From NCBI RefSeq assembly GCF_013177455.1, contig NZ_CP053660.1, positions 1,612,001-1,676,000 on the forward strand: a DNA stretch of 64,000 nt, in the 5' to 3' direction. The stretch is from Nocardioides marmotae (GTDB lineage: Bacteria; Actinomycetota; Actinomycetes; Propionibacteriales; Nocardioidaceae). Each line of letters begins with the position of its first letter. The stretch's first letter is position 1. Below, one piece after another: positions 51,193 to 59,948 of the stretch. The notes under the pieces are model-generated. The model was not told the origin of the DNA and made no database searches. It saw only the letters and a program-made list of their open reading frames with translations. Both the position numbers and the translations under genes were made by a program.

Positions 51193-52263
51193 ATGCGCGT
51201 CCTGCTCGCCGGCGGAGGAACCGCCGGCCACACCTCGCCCCTGCTCGCCACCGCCGACGCCCTGAAGCGGCTGCGGCCCGACGTCGAGATCACCTGCCTC
51301 GGCACACCCCGCGGTCTGGAGAACCGCGTGGTCCCCGAGGCCGGGTACCCCCTCGAGCTGATCCCGCCGGTGCCGCTTCCCCGCAAGCCCGGCGCCGACC
51401 TGCTGCGCGTGCCCGGCCGGCTGCGCGCCGCCGTCCGCGCGACCAACGACGTGCTCGACCGGGTCCGGCCCGACGTGGTCGTCGGGTACGGCGGGTACGT
51501 CTCGGTGCCGGCGTACCTCGCCGCTCGGCGCCGGGGCCTCCCCGTCGTCGTCCACGAGCAGAACGCCGTGCCCGGGCTCGGCAACAAGGTCGGCGCGCGG
51601 GTCGCCCGCCGGGTCGCGGTCTCCTTCCCCGAGACCCCGCTGCCCAAGGCCGAGCACGTCGGGCTGCCGATCCGCCGGATGATCTCCGCGCTGGACCGCG
51701 CGGCCCTGCGCGGGGAGGCCCGGGCGTTCTTCGGCCTCGACCCCGACCTGCCCACGCTCGTGGTCACCGGCGGCTCCCAGGGAGCGCGCCGGCTCAACCA
51801 GTCGGTCTCCGGCGCGGCCGCCGCGCTCGGCGAGGCCGGGGTGCAGGTGCTCCACGTCGTCGGCCCGAAGGGCGAGGCCACGCCGGCCCCGACCGGCACG
51901 CCGTACGTCGTCGTGGACTTCGTCGACCGGATGGACCTCGCGCTGGCCGCCGCCGACCTCATGGTCTGCCGCGGCGGCGCCAACAGCGTCACCGAGGCCG
52001 CCGCGACCGGCGTCCCGGCGATCTTCGTGCCGCTGCCGATCGGCAACGGCGAGCAGGCCCACAACGCCCGCCCGGTCGTCGACGCCGGGGGAGCGCTGCT
52101 GGTCTCCGACGCGGCCTTCACCTCCGACTGGGTCGCCCGGACCGTCCCCGCCCTGGCCCGGGACCGCGAGCGGCTGGCCGCGATGAGCGCCGCCGCCAGC
52201 GGGCTGATCCCGCGCGACGCCGACGAGAAGCTGGCCCGCATCGTCCTCGAGGTCGGCGCGTGA
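51193..52263 (+). CDS. murG: Lipid I GlcNAc transferase
   Basis: The 356-residue GT-B enzyme adds GlcNAc to lipid I to give lipid II. LLAGGGTAGHTSPLLA, GYGGYVSVPAYLAA, HEQNAVPGLGNK, VTGGSQGARRLN and the nucleotide-sugar motif CRGGANSVTEAAATG with PIGNGEQAHNA are conserved. ATG 51193 is six bases after the ftsW stop. It acts on the cytoplasmic face of the membrane. Confidence 0.97.
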   Translation: MRVLLAGGGTAGHTSPLLATADALKRLRPDVEITCLGTPRGLENRVVPEAGYPLELIPPVPLPRKPGADLLRVPGRLRAAVRATNDVLDRVRPDVVVGYGGYVSVPAYLAARRRGLPVVVHEQNAVPGLGNKVGARVARRVAVSFPETPLPKAEHVGLPIRRMISALDRAALRGEARAFFGLDPDLPTLVVTGGSQGARRLNQSVSGAAAALGEAGVQVLHVVGPKGEATPAPTGTPYVVVDFVDRMDLALAAADLMVCRGGANSVTEAAATGVPAIFVPLPIGNGEQAHNARPVVDAGGALLVSDAAFTSDWVARTVPALARDRERLAAMSAAASGLIPRDADEKLARIVLEVGA

Positions 52264-53663
52264 AGGTCCCCGTCCCCGCCACCGTCCCCGCCGCCGAGGA
52301 CCTCGGGCGCGTCCACTTCGTCGGCATCGGCGGCGCCGGCCTGTCCGGCATCGCCCGGATCATGCTGGCCCGCGGCATCGCCGTCAGCGGCAGCGACGGC
52401 GTCGACAGCCCGACGCTGGCCTCGCTGCGGGCGGCCGGCGCGACCGTGCACGTCGGGCACGACGACGCCCACGTCGCCGACGCCGACACCCTCGTCGTCT
52501 CCACCGCCGTGCGCGAGGACAACCCCGAGTACCTCGAGGCCGTCCGCCGCGGCCTCCTCGTCCTGCCGCGCTCCACCGCGCTCGCCTCGGTGATGGCCGG
52601 CCGCCGGGTCGTCGCCGTCGCCGGCACCCACGGCAAGACCACCACCACCTCGCTGCTGACCGTCGCCCTCCAGGCCGCCGGCGCCGACCCCACCTACGCC
52701 GTCGGCGGGGAGCTCGCCGCCACCGGCACCAACGCCGCCGAGGGCGCCGGCGAGCTGTTCGTCGCCGAGGCCGACGAGAGCGACGGCGCGTTCCTGCACT
52801 ACAGCCCGTACGCCGCGATCGTCACCAACGTCGACGCCGACCACCTCGACCAGTGGGGCACCCCGGAGGCCTACGCCGCCGCGTTCGACGAGTTCGCCGA
52901 CACCCTCGACCCCGACGGGTTCCTCGTCTGCGTGGTCGACGACCCGGGAGCGGCGGCGCTGGCCGCCCGCCAGCGGGACCTCGGCCGCCGCGTCGTCACG
53001 GTCTCCACCCGGGCAGACGGTGCGGCCGACGGCTCGGTCGGTGGTTCGGTCGGTGGTTCGGTCGATGTCGGGCCGGACGCGCTCGCCGGGGTCACGCTCT
53101 GGTCGCCGGGGGACCACTACCTCGCCGACGCGCTCGCCGCGCTGGCCGCCGGGATCACCCTCGGGCTCGACCCCGACGCGCTGCGCGCCGGCCTGGCGTC
53201 GTACACGGGGACGAAGCGGCGGATGGAGCCCAAGGGCGAGGCCGGCGGCGTCCGCGTCTACGACAGCTATGCCCACCACCCGGTCGAGATCGTCGGGGAC
53301 CTGCAGTCCGCGCGGGCGCTGGCGGGGGAGGGGCGCCTGGTCGTCGCCTTCCAGCCGCACCTGGTCTCGCGCACCCGGATCTTCGGCGAGGCGATGGGCC
53401 AGGCGCTCGGCGCGGCCGACGAGGTCGTCGTGGCCGACGTCTACCTCGCCCGCGAGGACCCCGACCCCGAGGTCACCGGGGCGTACGTCGCCGCCTCGGT
53501 GCCGCTGCCGGCCGACCGGGTCGCGTTCGTGCCCGACCTCGAGGACGTCGCCGCCGAGCTGGTGCGCCGCGCGCGCCCCGGCGACCTCGTGCTGACCCTC
53601 GGCGCCGGCACGATCACCACCGTCGGCCCCCGCGTCCTGGAGCTCCTGCCCGACCATGGCTGA
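52260..53663 (+). CDS. murC: UDP-MurNAc:L-Ala ligase
   Basis: The 467-residue Mur ligase adds the first stem residue. IGGAGLSGIARIML, GTHGKTTTTSLL (P-loop, about 123-134), EADESDGAFL and YAHHPVEI are conserved. Residues about 257-268 contain a threefold GSVG repeat coded by 12-bp tandem units, an insertion in a loop before the C-terminal domain. GTG 52260 overlaps the murG stop, and the stop overlaps the ftsQ start by eight bases. Confidence 0.96.
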   Translation: MKVPVPATVPAAEDLGRVHFVGIGGAGLSGIARIMLARGIAVSGSDGVDSPTLASLRAAGATVHVGHDDAHVADADTLVVSTAVREDNPEYLEAVRRGLLVLPRSTALASVMAGRRVVAVAGTHGKTTTTSLLTVALQAAGADPTYAVGGELAATGTNAAEGAGELFVAEADESDGAFLHYSPYAAIVTNVDADHLDQWGTPEAYAAAFDEFADTLDPDGFLVCVVDDPGAAALAARQRDLGRRVVTVSTRADGAADGSVGGSVGGSVDVGPDALAGVTLWSPGDHYLADALAALAAGITLGLDPDALRAGLASYTGTKRRMEPKGEAGGVRVYDSYAHHPVEIVGDLQSARALAGEGRLVVAFQPHLVSRTRIFGEAMGQALGAADEVVVADVYLAREDPDPEVTGAYVAASVPLPADRVAFVPDLEDVAAELVRRARPGDLVLTLGAGTITTVGPRVLELLPDHG

Positions 53664-54423
53664 CCGGTCGAGCACCGACACCTTCGAGCGCACCCGCCGC
53701 CGGTTCGCCCGCCGGCAGCGCGCGGGCCGGCGCCGCCGGTGGCTCACGGCGCTCGTCGTGGCGGTCGCGCTGGCGCTCGTCGTCGGTGTCACCTGGCTGG
53801 TGTTCTTCTCCGAGCGGCTGGCGGTCCAGGGCGTGGAGGTGCGCGGCACCGAGAGCCTGAGCGCGGGCGAGGTCCGCAGCGCCGCGGACGTGCCCACCGG
53901 CGAGCCCCTCGCCACCCTCGACCTGGCCGCGATCGAGGCCCGGATCGAGACGCTGGCCGCGGTCCGCGAGGTCGACGTCTCGCGCCAGTGGCCGGACTCG
54001 GTGCTGGTCGTGGTCGAGGAGCGGGTGCCGGTCGCGGTGGTCTCCATCGGCGGGGAGTTCCGCGGGCTGGACGCCGAGGGCGTCGTCTTCGACCGGTTCC
54101 GCCGGGCGCCGGCGGGCCTGCCGCGCGTCGAGGTCACCGCCGACGTCGCCGACGACGCGCTCGTCGAGGCCGCGGCCGTGGTGGCCGCGCTGCCCGCCGA
54201 CCTCGCCGCCCGCGTCGACCACGTCGAGGTCCGCACCGTCGACCAGGTCACGCTCGAGCTGCACGACGGACGCACGGTCCGGTGGGGGAGCGCGGAGGAC
54301 TCCGAGCAGAAGGCCGAGGTCCTCGCCGGCCTGCTGGAAGCCCAGCAGGCGCCCATCTACGACGTCTCCGCCCCCGGCCAGCCCACCGTCTGCACCCAAC
54401 CCGCCGTCTGCGGAGACTCCTGA
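53656..54423 (+). CDS. ftsQ: Cell division protein FtsQ/DivIB
   Basis: The 255-residue bitopic protein has an Arg-rich cytosolic tail, a membrane helix (about 33-55), a POTRA domain (VQGVEVRGTESLSAGEVRSAADV, about 61-125) and the FtsQ beta domain. It links the FtsL/FtsB complex and the septal synthase to the Z-ring. ATG 53656 lies inside the last codons of murC. The 22-bp repeat array begins three bases after its stop. Confidence 0.93.
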   Translation: MADRSSTDTFERTRRRFARRQRAGRRRRWLTALVVAVALALVVGVTWLVFFSERLAVQGVEVRGTESLSAGEVRSAADVPTGEPLATLDLAAIEARIETLAAVREVDVSRQWPDSVLVVVEERVPVAVVSIGGEFRGLDAEGVVFDRFRRAPAGLPRVEVTADVADDALVEAAAVVAALPADLAARVDHVEVRTVDQVTLELHDGRTVRWGSAEDSEQKAEVLAGLLEAQQAPIYDVSAPGQPTVCTQPAVCGDS

Positions 54424-54426
54424 CCC

Positions 54427-54588
54427 GTCGAGGTGGCACCCCTGCAGGGTCGAGGTGGCGCCCGTGCAGGGTCGAGGTGACACCCCTGCAGGGTCGAAGT
54501 GGCAGCGCTGCAGGATCGAGCCCTGCAGCATTGCCACCTGGAGGCTGCAGCACTGCCACCTCGCGGCTGCACGAGTGCCACCTCGGCG
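54427..54588. repeat. 22-bp repeat array, four direct and three inverted copies
   Basis: Direct copies of GTCGAGGTGGCACCCCTGCAGG start at 54427, 54449, 54471 and 54493. After an 8-bp link, three copies of the reverse-complement type (CTGCAG-N-TGCCACCTCG) start at 54523, 54545 and 54567. The whole array can fold into one long cruciform or RNA hairpin. It might serve as a terminator between ftsQ and ftsZ or as a protein-binding cluster. Confidence 0.88.
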
Positions 54589-54667
54589 CGAAGGAAGACG
54601 CGCGACACGCGGCGTGTCCTCCCGGAGCGGACCGCGCCGGGTGCCTACTGTCGTCGCTACGACGAGG

Positions 54668-54705
54668 TTGACATAACTATAACCCTCCACCTGAGGGTCA
54701 GAGTT
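54668..54705 (+). promoter_or_regulatory. ftsZ promoter area with dyad
   Basis: TTGACA (54668-54673) is a perfect -35 hexamer, but no good -10 lies 17 bases on; TATAAC at 54678 could instead be a -10 of another promoter. The dyad AACT-N3-ACCCTC-N5-GAGGGT-N3-AGTT (54675-54705) has matched spacing on both sides and could be an operator or an RNA hairpin. Confidence 0.5.
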
Positions 54706-54788
54706 GAGGCCCGGCCGCGTCGGACGAACTTCCAGCGGGTCATCCCCGCACCCCACCGGACCGACCACCAGCGAAAGGCGAAGCCGCC

Positions 54789-56000
54789 GTGGCAGCTGCA
54801 CAGAACTACCTGGCCATCATCAAGGTCGTGGGCGTCGGCGGTGGCGGCGTCAACGCCGTCAACCGGATGATCGAGGTGGGGCTCAAGGGTGTCGAGTTCA
54901 TCGCGATCAACACCGACGCCCAGGCCCTCCTCATGAGCGACGCCGACGTCAAGCTCGACATCGGCCGTGAGCTGACCCGTGGCCTCGGCGCGGGCGCCAA
55001 CCCCGACGTCGGCGGCCGCGCCGCCGAGGACCACGCCGACGAGATCGAAGAGGTCATCAAGGGCGCCGACATGGTGTTCGTGACCGCGGGCGAGGGTGGC
55101 GGCACCGGCACCGGCGGTGCCCCCGTCGTCGCCCGGATCGCCCGCTCCCTGGGCGCGCTGACCATCGGTGTGGTCACCCGGCCGTTCGCCTTCGAGGGTC
55201 GCCGCCGCGCGAACTCCGCGGAGGAGGGGATCGCCGCGCTCCGCGAGGAGGTCGACACCCTCATCGTGATCCCGAACGATCGCCTGCTCTCGATCAGCGA
55301 CCGCAACGTCTCGGTGCTCGACGCCTTCAAGCAGGCCGACCAGGTCCTGCTCCAGGGTGTCTCCGGCATCACCGACCTGATCACCACCCCCGGCCTGATC
55401 AACCTCGACTTCGCCGACGTCAAGTCGGTCATGGCCAACGCCGGCTCCGCGCTGATGGGCATCGGCTCGGCCCGCGGCGAGGACCGCTCGGTCGCCGCTG
55501 CCGAGATGGCCGTCTCCAGCCCGCTGCTCGAGGCCTCGATCGACGGCGCGCACGGCGTGCTGCTCTCGATCGCCGGCGGCTCCGACCTCGGCCTGTTCGA
55601 GATCAACGAGGCCGCGGCTCTCGTCGCCCAGGCCGTCCACCCCGAGGCCAACATCATCTTCGGCGCGACCATCGACGACGCCCTCGGCGACGAGGTGCGG
55701 GTCACCGTCATCGCCGCCGGCTTCGACGGCGGTACGCCGAAGCGTCGCGACGAGGGCACGGTGCTGCGCCGCGAGACCAAGCCGCAGCAGTCGCAGGAGG
55801 AGACCCGCAACGCCGCCCAGGCGCTCGCGAGCACCCGTCGCGACGACGTACCCGCCCGCCAGGAGCAGCGCGAGCCGGTCCCCGCCGCGACCCGCCCGCA
55901 GCAGCCCCCCGCCGCCCCGGCGCAGCCCGCGCACCGGCCGGCGCCCCGTCAGGTCCAGTTCGACGACGACGAGCTGGACGTGCCGGACTTCTTGAAGTAA
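54789..56000 (+). CDS. ftsZ: Cell division GTPase FtsZ
   Basis: The 403-residue tubulin homologue assembles the Z-ring. [13 protein letters not shown], the tubulin signature [12 protein letters not shown] (about 102-113), NDRLL and the synergy-loop region [11 protein letters not shown] are conserved. After a variable Pro/Gln-rich linker it ends in [12 protein letters not shown], the tail that binds SepF and FtsW in actinobacteria. GTG 54789 has AAAGGCGAAG upstream. The stop TAA is rare in this GC-rich window. Confidence 0.98.
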   Translation: MAAAQNYLAIIKVVGVGGGGVNAVNRMIEVGLKGVEFIAINTDAQALLMSDADVKLDIGRELTRGLGAGANPDVGGRAAEDHADEIEEVIKGADMVFVTAGEGGGTGTGGAPVVARIARSLGALTIGVVTRPFAFEGRRRANSAEEGIAALREEVDTLIVIPNDRLLSISDRNVSVLDAFKQADQVLLQGVSGITDLITTPGLINLDFADVKSVMANAGSALMGIGSARGEDRSVAAAEMAVSSPLLEASIDGAHGVLLSIAGGSDLGLFEINEAAALVAQAVHPEANIIFGATIDDALGDEVRVTVIAAGFDGGTPKRRDEGTVLRRETKPQQSQEETRNAAQALASTRRDDVPARQEQREPVPAATRPQQPPAAPAQPAHRPAPRQVQFDDDELDVPDFLK

Positions 56001-56005
56001 CGCCC

Positions 56006-56734
56006 TTGTTCGCCTTCCGCACGACGCACGGCCCCGCCGGCCGGTCCGTGGAGCTCGCCTTCACCGACCGCCTCGGCGGGGTCAGCAGCGCGCCGTACGA
56101 CGAGCTCAACCTCGCCGCGGAGGGTCCGGACGCCGCGGAGGACCGCGCGGAGAACCTCCGCCGAGTCCTCGCCGAGCTCGCCCCGGATGCTGCGCTGGCC
56201 GACCTGCGCCAGGTGCACGGCCGCGAGGTCGTCACCGCCGACGGGCCGCTCGAGCGGGCGACCGGCGACGGGTTGGTCACCACCCGCACCGACCTGGTGC
56301 TGATGGTCCGCGTCGCCGACTGCGTGCCGGTGCTGCTCGCCGGCGGGACGGTCGTGGGCGCGGCCCACGCCGGCCGCGCGGGGGTCGTGGCGGGAGTCGT
56401 GCCGGCCACCGTCGAGCGGATGCGTGAGCTGGGGGCGACCGAGGTGGTCGCCTGGATCGGCCCGCACGTGTGCGGGGGTTGCTACGAGGTACCGACGCAG
56501 ATGCAGGAGGAGGTGGTGGCGGTGGAGCCGACGACGCTCGCGACGACGACGTGGGGCACCCCGTCCCTGGATCTCGGCGCCGGGGTGCGCGCCCAGCTCG
56601 AGCGGCTGGGGGTCGAGGTCGCCGAGGCCCCGGAGGCCGCCCGGTGCACCCGGGAGGCGCCGGACCTCTACTCCCACCGTCGCGACGGCCGGGGAGCCGG
56701 ACGGCTCGCCGGGCTTGTGCGGAGGCTTCCGTGA
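56006..56734 (+). CDS. pgeF: YfiH/PgeF family (multicopper-oxidase-like domain) protein
   Basis: The 242-residue protein of the DUF152/YfiH family has LRQVHGREV, RVADCVPVLL and GAAHAGRAGVVAGVV, which carry the His/Cys metal or nucleophile site. In E. coli PgeF corrects misincorporated residues in peptidoglycan precursors; related proteins have purine nucleoside activity. The start is TTG 56006, five bases after the ftsZ stop. The stop overlaps yggS (GTGA). Confidence 0.88.
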   Translation: MFAFRTTHGPAGRSVELAFTDRLGGVSSAPYDELNLAAEGPDAAEDRAENLRRVLAELAPDAALADLRQVHGREVVTADGPLERATGDGLVTTRTDLVLMVRVADCVPVLLAGGTVVGAAHAGRAGVVAGVVPATVERMRELGATEVVAWIGPHVCGGCYEVPTQMQEEVVAVEPTTLATTTWGTPSLDLGAGVRAQLERLGVEVAEAPEAARCTREAPDLYSHRRDGRGAGRLAGLVRRLP

Positions 56735-57429
56735 GCCGCCGCGAGGAGCTCGCAGCCGGCCTCGGCGCAGTCCGGGAGCGGATCGCCGGCGCGTGCGCCG
56801 CGTCCGGCCGCGACGCCGAAGAGATCACGCTCGTGGTGGTGACCAAGTTCTTCCCGGCCTCCGACGTGCGGCTGCTGGCCGACCTCGGCGTCACCGACGT
56901 GGGGGAGAACCGCCACCAGGAGGCCGAGGCGAAGGCCGCCGAGTGCGCCGACCTCGGCCTGCGATGGCACTTCATCGGCGGCCTGCAGTCGAACAAGGCG
57001 GCCGCGGTGGCGGCGTACTCCTCCGTCGTGGAGTCCGTCGACCGGCCCAAGCTGGTGGGCCCGCTGGCCCGCGGGGCGGCGACGCGCGAGGAGCCCCTCG
57101 ACGTCCTGCTCCAGGTCAGCCTCGACCCGCCCGGTCGCGAGGGCCGTGCCGGCGTCGACCCCGACGCCCTGCCGGCCCTGGCCGAGCGGGTGGCCGGCGA
57201 GGAGCGCCTGCGGCTGCGCGGGCTGATGGCGGTCGCCCCGCTCGGCGAGGACCCGGCCACGGCGTTCGCCCGGCTGGCCGAGATCCGCGCCACGTTCGTC
57301 GCCGAGCACCCCTCGGCGTCCTGGTTGTCCGCCGGCATGTCCGGCGATCTCGAGCACGCGGTGCGCCACGGCGCGACACACGTGCGGATTGGCTCCGCGG
57401 TCCTCGGTTCGAGGCCCACGGACAAGTAG
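56731..57429 (+). CDS. YggS family PLP homeostasis protein
   Basis: The 232-residue TIM-barrel protein binds pyridoxal phosphate through the Lys in LVVVTKFFPASDV (about residue 35) and carries GENRHQEAEAKAA, WHFIGGLQSNKA and SAGMSGDLEHAVRHGATHVRIGSAVLG. It buffers PLP rather than acting as an enzyme. GTG 56731 overlaps the pgeF stop, and position between ftsZ and sepF is as in other actinobacteria. Confidence 0.94.
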   Translation: MSRREELAAGLGAVRERIAGACAASGRDAEEITLVVVTKFFPASDVRLLADLGVTDVGENRHQEAEAKAAECADLGLRWHFIGGLQSNKAAAVAAYSSVVESVDRPKLVGPLARGAATREEPLDVLLQVSLDPPGREGRAGVDPDALPALAERVAGEERLRLRGLMAVAPLGEDPATAFARLAEIRATFVAEHPSASWLSAGMSGDLEHAVRHGATHVRIGSAVLGSRPTDK

Positions 57430-57487
57430 TGTCCAGATCATCCCATGAGTGCCCCCCGCGGGCGCTGAGTCCCGAAAGGTCACACCC

Positions 57488-57994
57488 ATGAGCGGCGCGA
57501 TGCGCAGGATCGGTGAGTACCTCGGCCTGCTCGAGGACACCGGCCGGTACGACGAGTACGACGGCGACGACTACCACACGCAGGAGACGACGCCGGTCGC
57601 CGCTGCGGCCCGTGCGCCGCGTCCGCGCAGCGCCGCCGCTCCGGCCCCGGTCGCCGACCTCGCCGAGCGCCGCCGCCCGGTGGCGCCGGTGCCCTCGCCG
57701 GGCGTGGTCGCCGAGCTCAGCCGGATCACCACCCTGCACCCGAGCACATACAACGAGGCGCGCACCGTGGGGGAGAACTTCCGCGAGGGCGTCCCGGTGA
57801 TCATGAACCTCTCGGAGATGGACGACGCCGACGCCAAGCGCCTGGTCGACTTCGCCGCCGGCCTCGTCTTCGCCACCCGTGGCACCATCGAGCGCGTCAC
57901 GAACAAGGTCTTCCTGCTGTCTCCGCCCAACGTCTCGGTCGCCGCTGAGGACAAGCAGCGCATCGCCGAGGGCGGCTTCTTCAACCAGAGCTGA
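57488..57994 (+). CDS. sepF: Cell division protein SepF
   Basis: The 168-residue protein has an N-terminal amphipathic helix ([17 protein letters not shown]) for membrane binding, a Pro/Ala-rich linker and a SepF core ([27 protein letters not shown] through FLLSPPNV). It anchors FtsZ to the membrane via the FtsZ tail. ATG 57488 has GAAAGGTC upstream. An in-frame-independent 7-codon ORF (57445-57468) precedes it. Confidence 0.95.
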   Translation: MSGAMRRIGEYLGLLEDTGRYDEYDGDDYHTQETTPVAAAARAPRPRSAAAPAPVADLAERRRPVAPVPSPGVVAELSRITTLHPSTYNEARTVGENFREGVPVIMNLSEMDDADAKRLVDFAAGLVFATRGTIERVTNKVFLLSPPNVSVAAEDKQRIAEGGFFNQS

Positions 57995-58000
57995 GGTCAG

Positions 58001-58294
58001 GTGCACGTAGTCGGGTCGATCATCGAGATCGTCCTCTGGGTCTTCATCGCGCTCTTGTGGGTGCGGTTCGTCGTCGACTGGGTGCAGGTCTTCGCCCGCT
58101 CCTGGTCGCCGACCGGACCGCTGCTGGTGGTGCTCGAGGTCGTCTACTCCCTCACCGACCCGCCGATCAAGGCGTTGCGGCGGGTCGTCCCGCCGCTGCG
58201 CCTGGGCAGCGTGGCGCTGGACCTCAGCTTCATCCTCGTGATGATCACCGCCTACGTGCTCCTCCAGGTCAACCGCGCGATCTTCCTGTCCTAG
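58001..58294 (+). CDS. YggT family membrane protein
   Basis: The 97-residue protein has two membrane helices (about 2-22 and 70-92) and the YggT pattern WVRFVVDWVQVFAR then PLLVVLEVVYSLTDPPIKALRRVVPP. Its function is unclear; in dcw clusters it lies between sepF and divIVA. GTG 58001 is six bases after the sepF stop and has GAGGTCAG ahead. Confidence 0.9.
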   Translation: MHVVGSIIEIVLWVFIALLWVRFVVDWVQVFARSWSPTGPLLVVLEVVYSLTDPPIKALRRVVPPLRLGSVALDLSFILVMITAYVLLQVNRAIFLS

Positions 58295-58449
58295 GGGTTT
58301 GCGCACCGCCGGGTTCGCCCGTCTGACCAGCGGGTCCGCCGGATCACACCCGGCCCGGACCAGGCGCTATTGTTCGACCGAGCAGCTGGCACACGCATGT
58401 CTGTGCACGCGCACCGCCACAACCGACACGACAACGAATGGGTGAGGTC

Positions 58450-59199
58450 ATGCCGCTGACGCCTGAGGACGTGAGCAACAAGCGCTTTACTCCTGTCCGG
58501 CTCCGTGAGGGCTACGACATGGGGGAGGTCGACCAGTTCCTCGACGAGGTGGAGGCCGAGCTCGCGCGGCTCACGAAGGAGAACGACGACCTCCGGGCCA
58601 AGCTGTCCTCCGTGCAGTCGGGCACCCAGCCGGTGCCGGTCGCCCAGCCCGAGCCGACGCCGGCCCCGGCGCCGCAGAAGGCGCCCGAGCCCGAGCCGGC
58701 CCCGGTCGCAGCGCCCGTCGCCGCGAACGTCGGCGGCCCGGTCGAGACGATCCGCGTGGAGACCGTCCCGCAGGCCTCCAACGCCGCGGCCCGCCTGCTC
58801 GAGATCGCCACGCGCAACGCGGACGAGCTCGTCGAGGAGGCCAAGAACGACGCCGACAAGATCGTCGGCGAGGCCCGCACCAAGGCCGAGCGGCTCGAGT
58901 CGGAGTCCAAGACCAAGGCCGACCGCCTGGAGTCCGACGCTCGCACCCGCGCGCAGATGCTGGACTCCGAGACCGCCGAGCGCCGCCAGCAGATGTTCGG
59001 CGAGCTCGAGCGCGAGCGGGACCGCCTCAGCAACGAGGTGGAGACCCTCCGCTCCTTCGAGCGCGAGTACCGCTCCCGCCTGAAGACCTACTTCACCCAG
59101 CAGCTCGAGGCCCTCGGCACCACCGAGAGCGCCGCGCCGACCGACGAGCAGCCCGCCCCCAAGCGGCTCCGCTCGATCCTCGGCGAGGACGAGTCCTGA
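58450..59199 (+). CDS. divIVA: Polar growth protein DivIVA/Wag31
   Basis: The 249-residue protein begins MPLTPEDVSNKRFTPVRL and GYDMGEVDQFLDEVEAELARL, the membrane-curvature domain of DivIVA, then a Pro/Ala-rich spacer and a long C-terminal coiled coil (about 115-220). It marks poles and recruits wall synthesis. ATG 58450 is preferred over ATG 58438 because family members start MPLTP and GTGAGG precedes it. TATTGT (58368) is a candidate -10. Confidence 0.95.
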   Translation: MPLTPEDVSNKRFTPVRLREGYDMGEVDQFLDEVEAELARLTKENDDLRAKLSSVQSGTQPVPVAQPEPTPAPAPQKAPEPEPAPVAAPVAANVGGPVETIRVETVPQASNAAARLLEIATRNADELVEEAKNDADKIVGEARTKAERLESESKTKADRLESDARTRAQMLDSETAERRQQMFGELERERDRLSNEVETLRSFEREYRSRLKTYFTQQLEALGTTESAAPTDEQPAPKRLRSILGEDES

Positions 59200-59240
59200 G
59201 GTAGGGACCCCGCCGCCCCGCGCGGCACAGCACGACCTCC

Positions 59241-59271
59241 CGGACGGCCGGCCCTCGTGGCCGGCCGTCCG
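59241..59271 (+). terminator. Hairpin terminator after divIVA
   Basis: CGGACGGCCGGCC and its exact reverse complement form a 13-bp perfect stem with a CTCGT loop, 41 bases after the divIVA stop. A short T/C-containing tail follows rather than a U-run, as often in actinobacteria. Confidence 0.75.
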
Positions 59272-59300
59272 TCGTACGTCCGCGCCTCGGAAGCGCACGG

Positions 59301-59329
59301 TTGGCCCGGTTGGCGGGCTGGACTACCCT
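59301..59329 (+). promoter_or_regulatory. Promoter of the DksA/TraR gene
   Basis: TTGGCC (59301-59306) and TACCCT (59324-59329) are separated by exactly 17 bp. The transcript would start near 59336 and have an 88-base leader with a purine-rich GAGGAAGG ribosome site before GTG 59424. Confidence 0.65.
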
Positions 59330-59423
59330 CCGCCCAACACGTTGGCCCACCGGTCGCCGTGCGCAGCAGGCTCCAGCGAAGTAGCCCCGCCGAGAGGCAT
59401 CCACCCCGAGGAAGGCAGCGCCG

Positions 59424-59948
59424 GTGACCGAGACGACTCAGAAGTCCGGCTCGAAGCAGACCAAGCAGACGAAGCAGACGAACGGCAAGAAGGCCACCGC
59501 CAAGGCGGCAGGCACCGGCGCCCGCGGCAAGGCCGCCGAGGCCCGGGCGCGCCTGGCCAACCTGGTCGTCAAGGAGGGCGAGGACCCCTGGACGAGCGAG
59601 GAGCTCGCCGAGGTCGTCGATGAGCTCCACGAGCAGCGCGAGCACAGCGAGGCCATCATCCGCGACCTCGACGACGAGCTGTCGGGGCTGATGCGCGACT
59701 CCGGTGACGGGGCGGGGCAGGACCAGGCCGACGTCGGCTCGACCTCCTTCGAGCGCGATCACGAGCTGACCGTGCTGATCAACGAGCGCGACAAGGTGGC
59801 CCAGATCGACCGAGCCCTGGCGCGCATCGACGACGCGACGTACGGCGTGTGCGAGTCGTGCGGGGAGCCGGTCGGCAAGATGCGGCTGATGGCATTTCCC
59901 CGTGCCACACTGTGCATGACATGCAAGCAGCGCGAGGAACGTCGCTGA
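59424..59948 (+). CDS. DksA/TraR-type zinc-finger protein
   Basis: The 174-residue protein has a Lys/Thr/Gln-rich N-terminal tail (about 1-40), a coiled-coil middle and a C-terminal C4 zinc finger with Cys143, Cys146, Cys164 and Cys167 ([13 protein letters not shown] and LCMTCK). It resembles DksA/TraR family members that may act on RNA polymerase. GTG 59424 is preferred from its ribosome site. lspA begins inside its last codons. Confidence 0.9.
   Translation: MTETTQKSGSKQTKQTKQTNGKKATAKAAGTGARGKAAEARARLANLVVKEGEDPWTSEELAEVVDELHEQREHSEAIIRDLDDELSGLMRDSGDGAGQDQADVGSTSFERDHELTVLINERDKVAQIDRALARIDDATYGVCESCGEPVGKMRLMAFPRATLCMTCKQREERR

Larger units (their letters stand above)
54424..54788. other. 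365-bp region between ftsQ and ftsZ
   Basis: The first half is the 22-bp repeat array (54427-54588). The rest is the only A+T-richer patch in the cluster: TTGACA at 54668-54673 followed by TAACTATAACC, and a dyad AACT-ATA-ACCCTC / GAGGGT-CAG-AGTT at 54675-54705. This is the likely ftsZ promoter area, and a 5' leader of about 90 bases follows. No ORF is convincing. Confidence 0.7.

Noticed and set aside
58384..58410. GCACA/TGTGC inverted repeat upstream of divIVA as an operator
   Set aside because: The stem is only five bases with a long loop and no second feature supports it.
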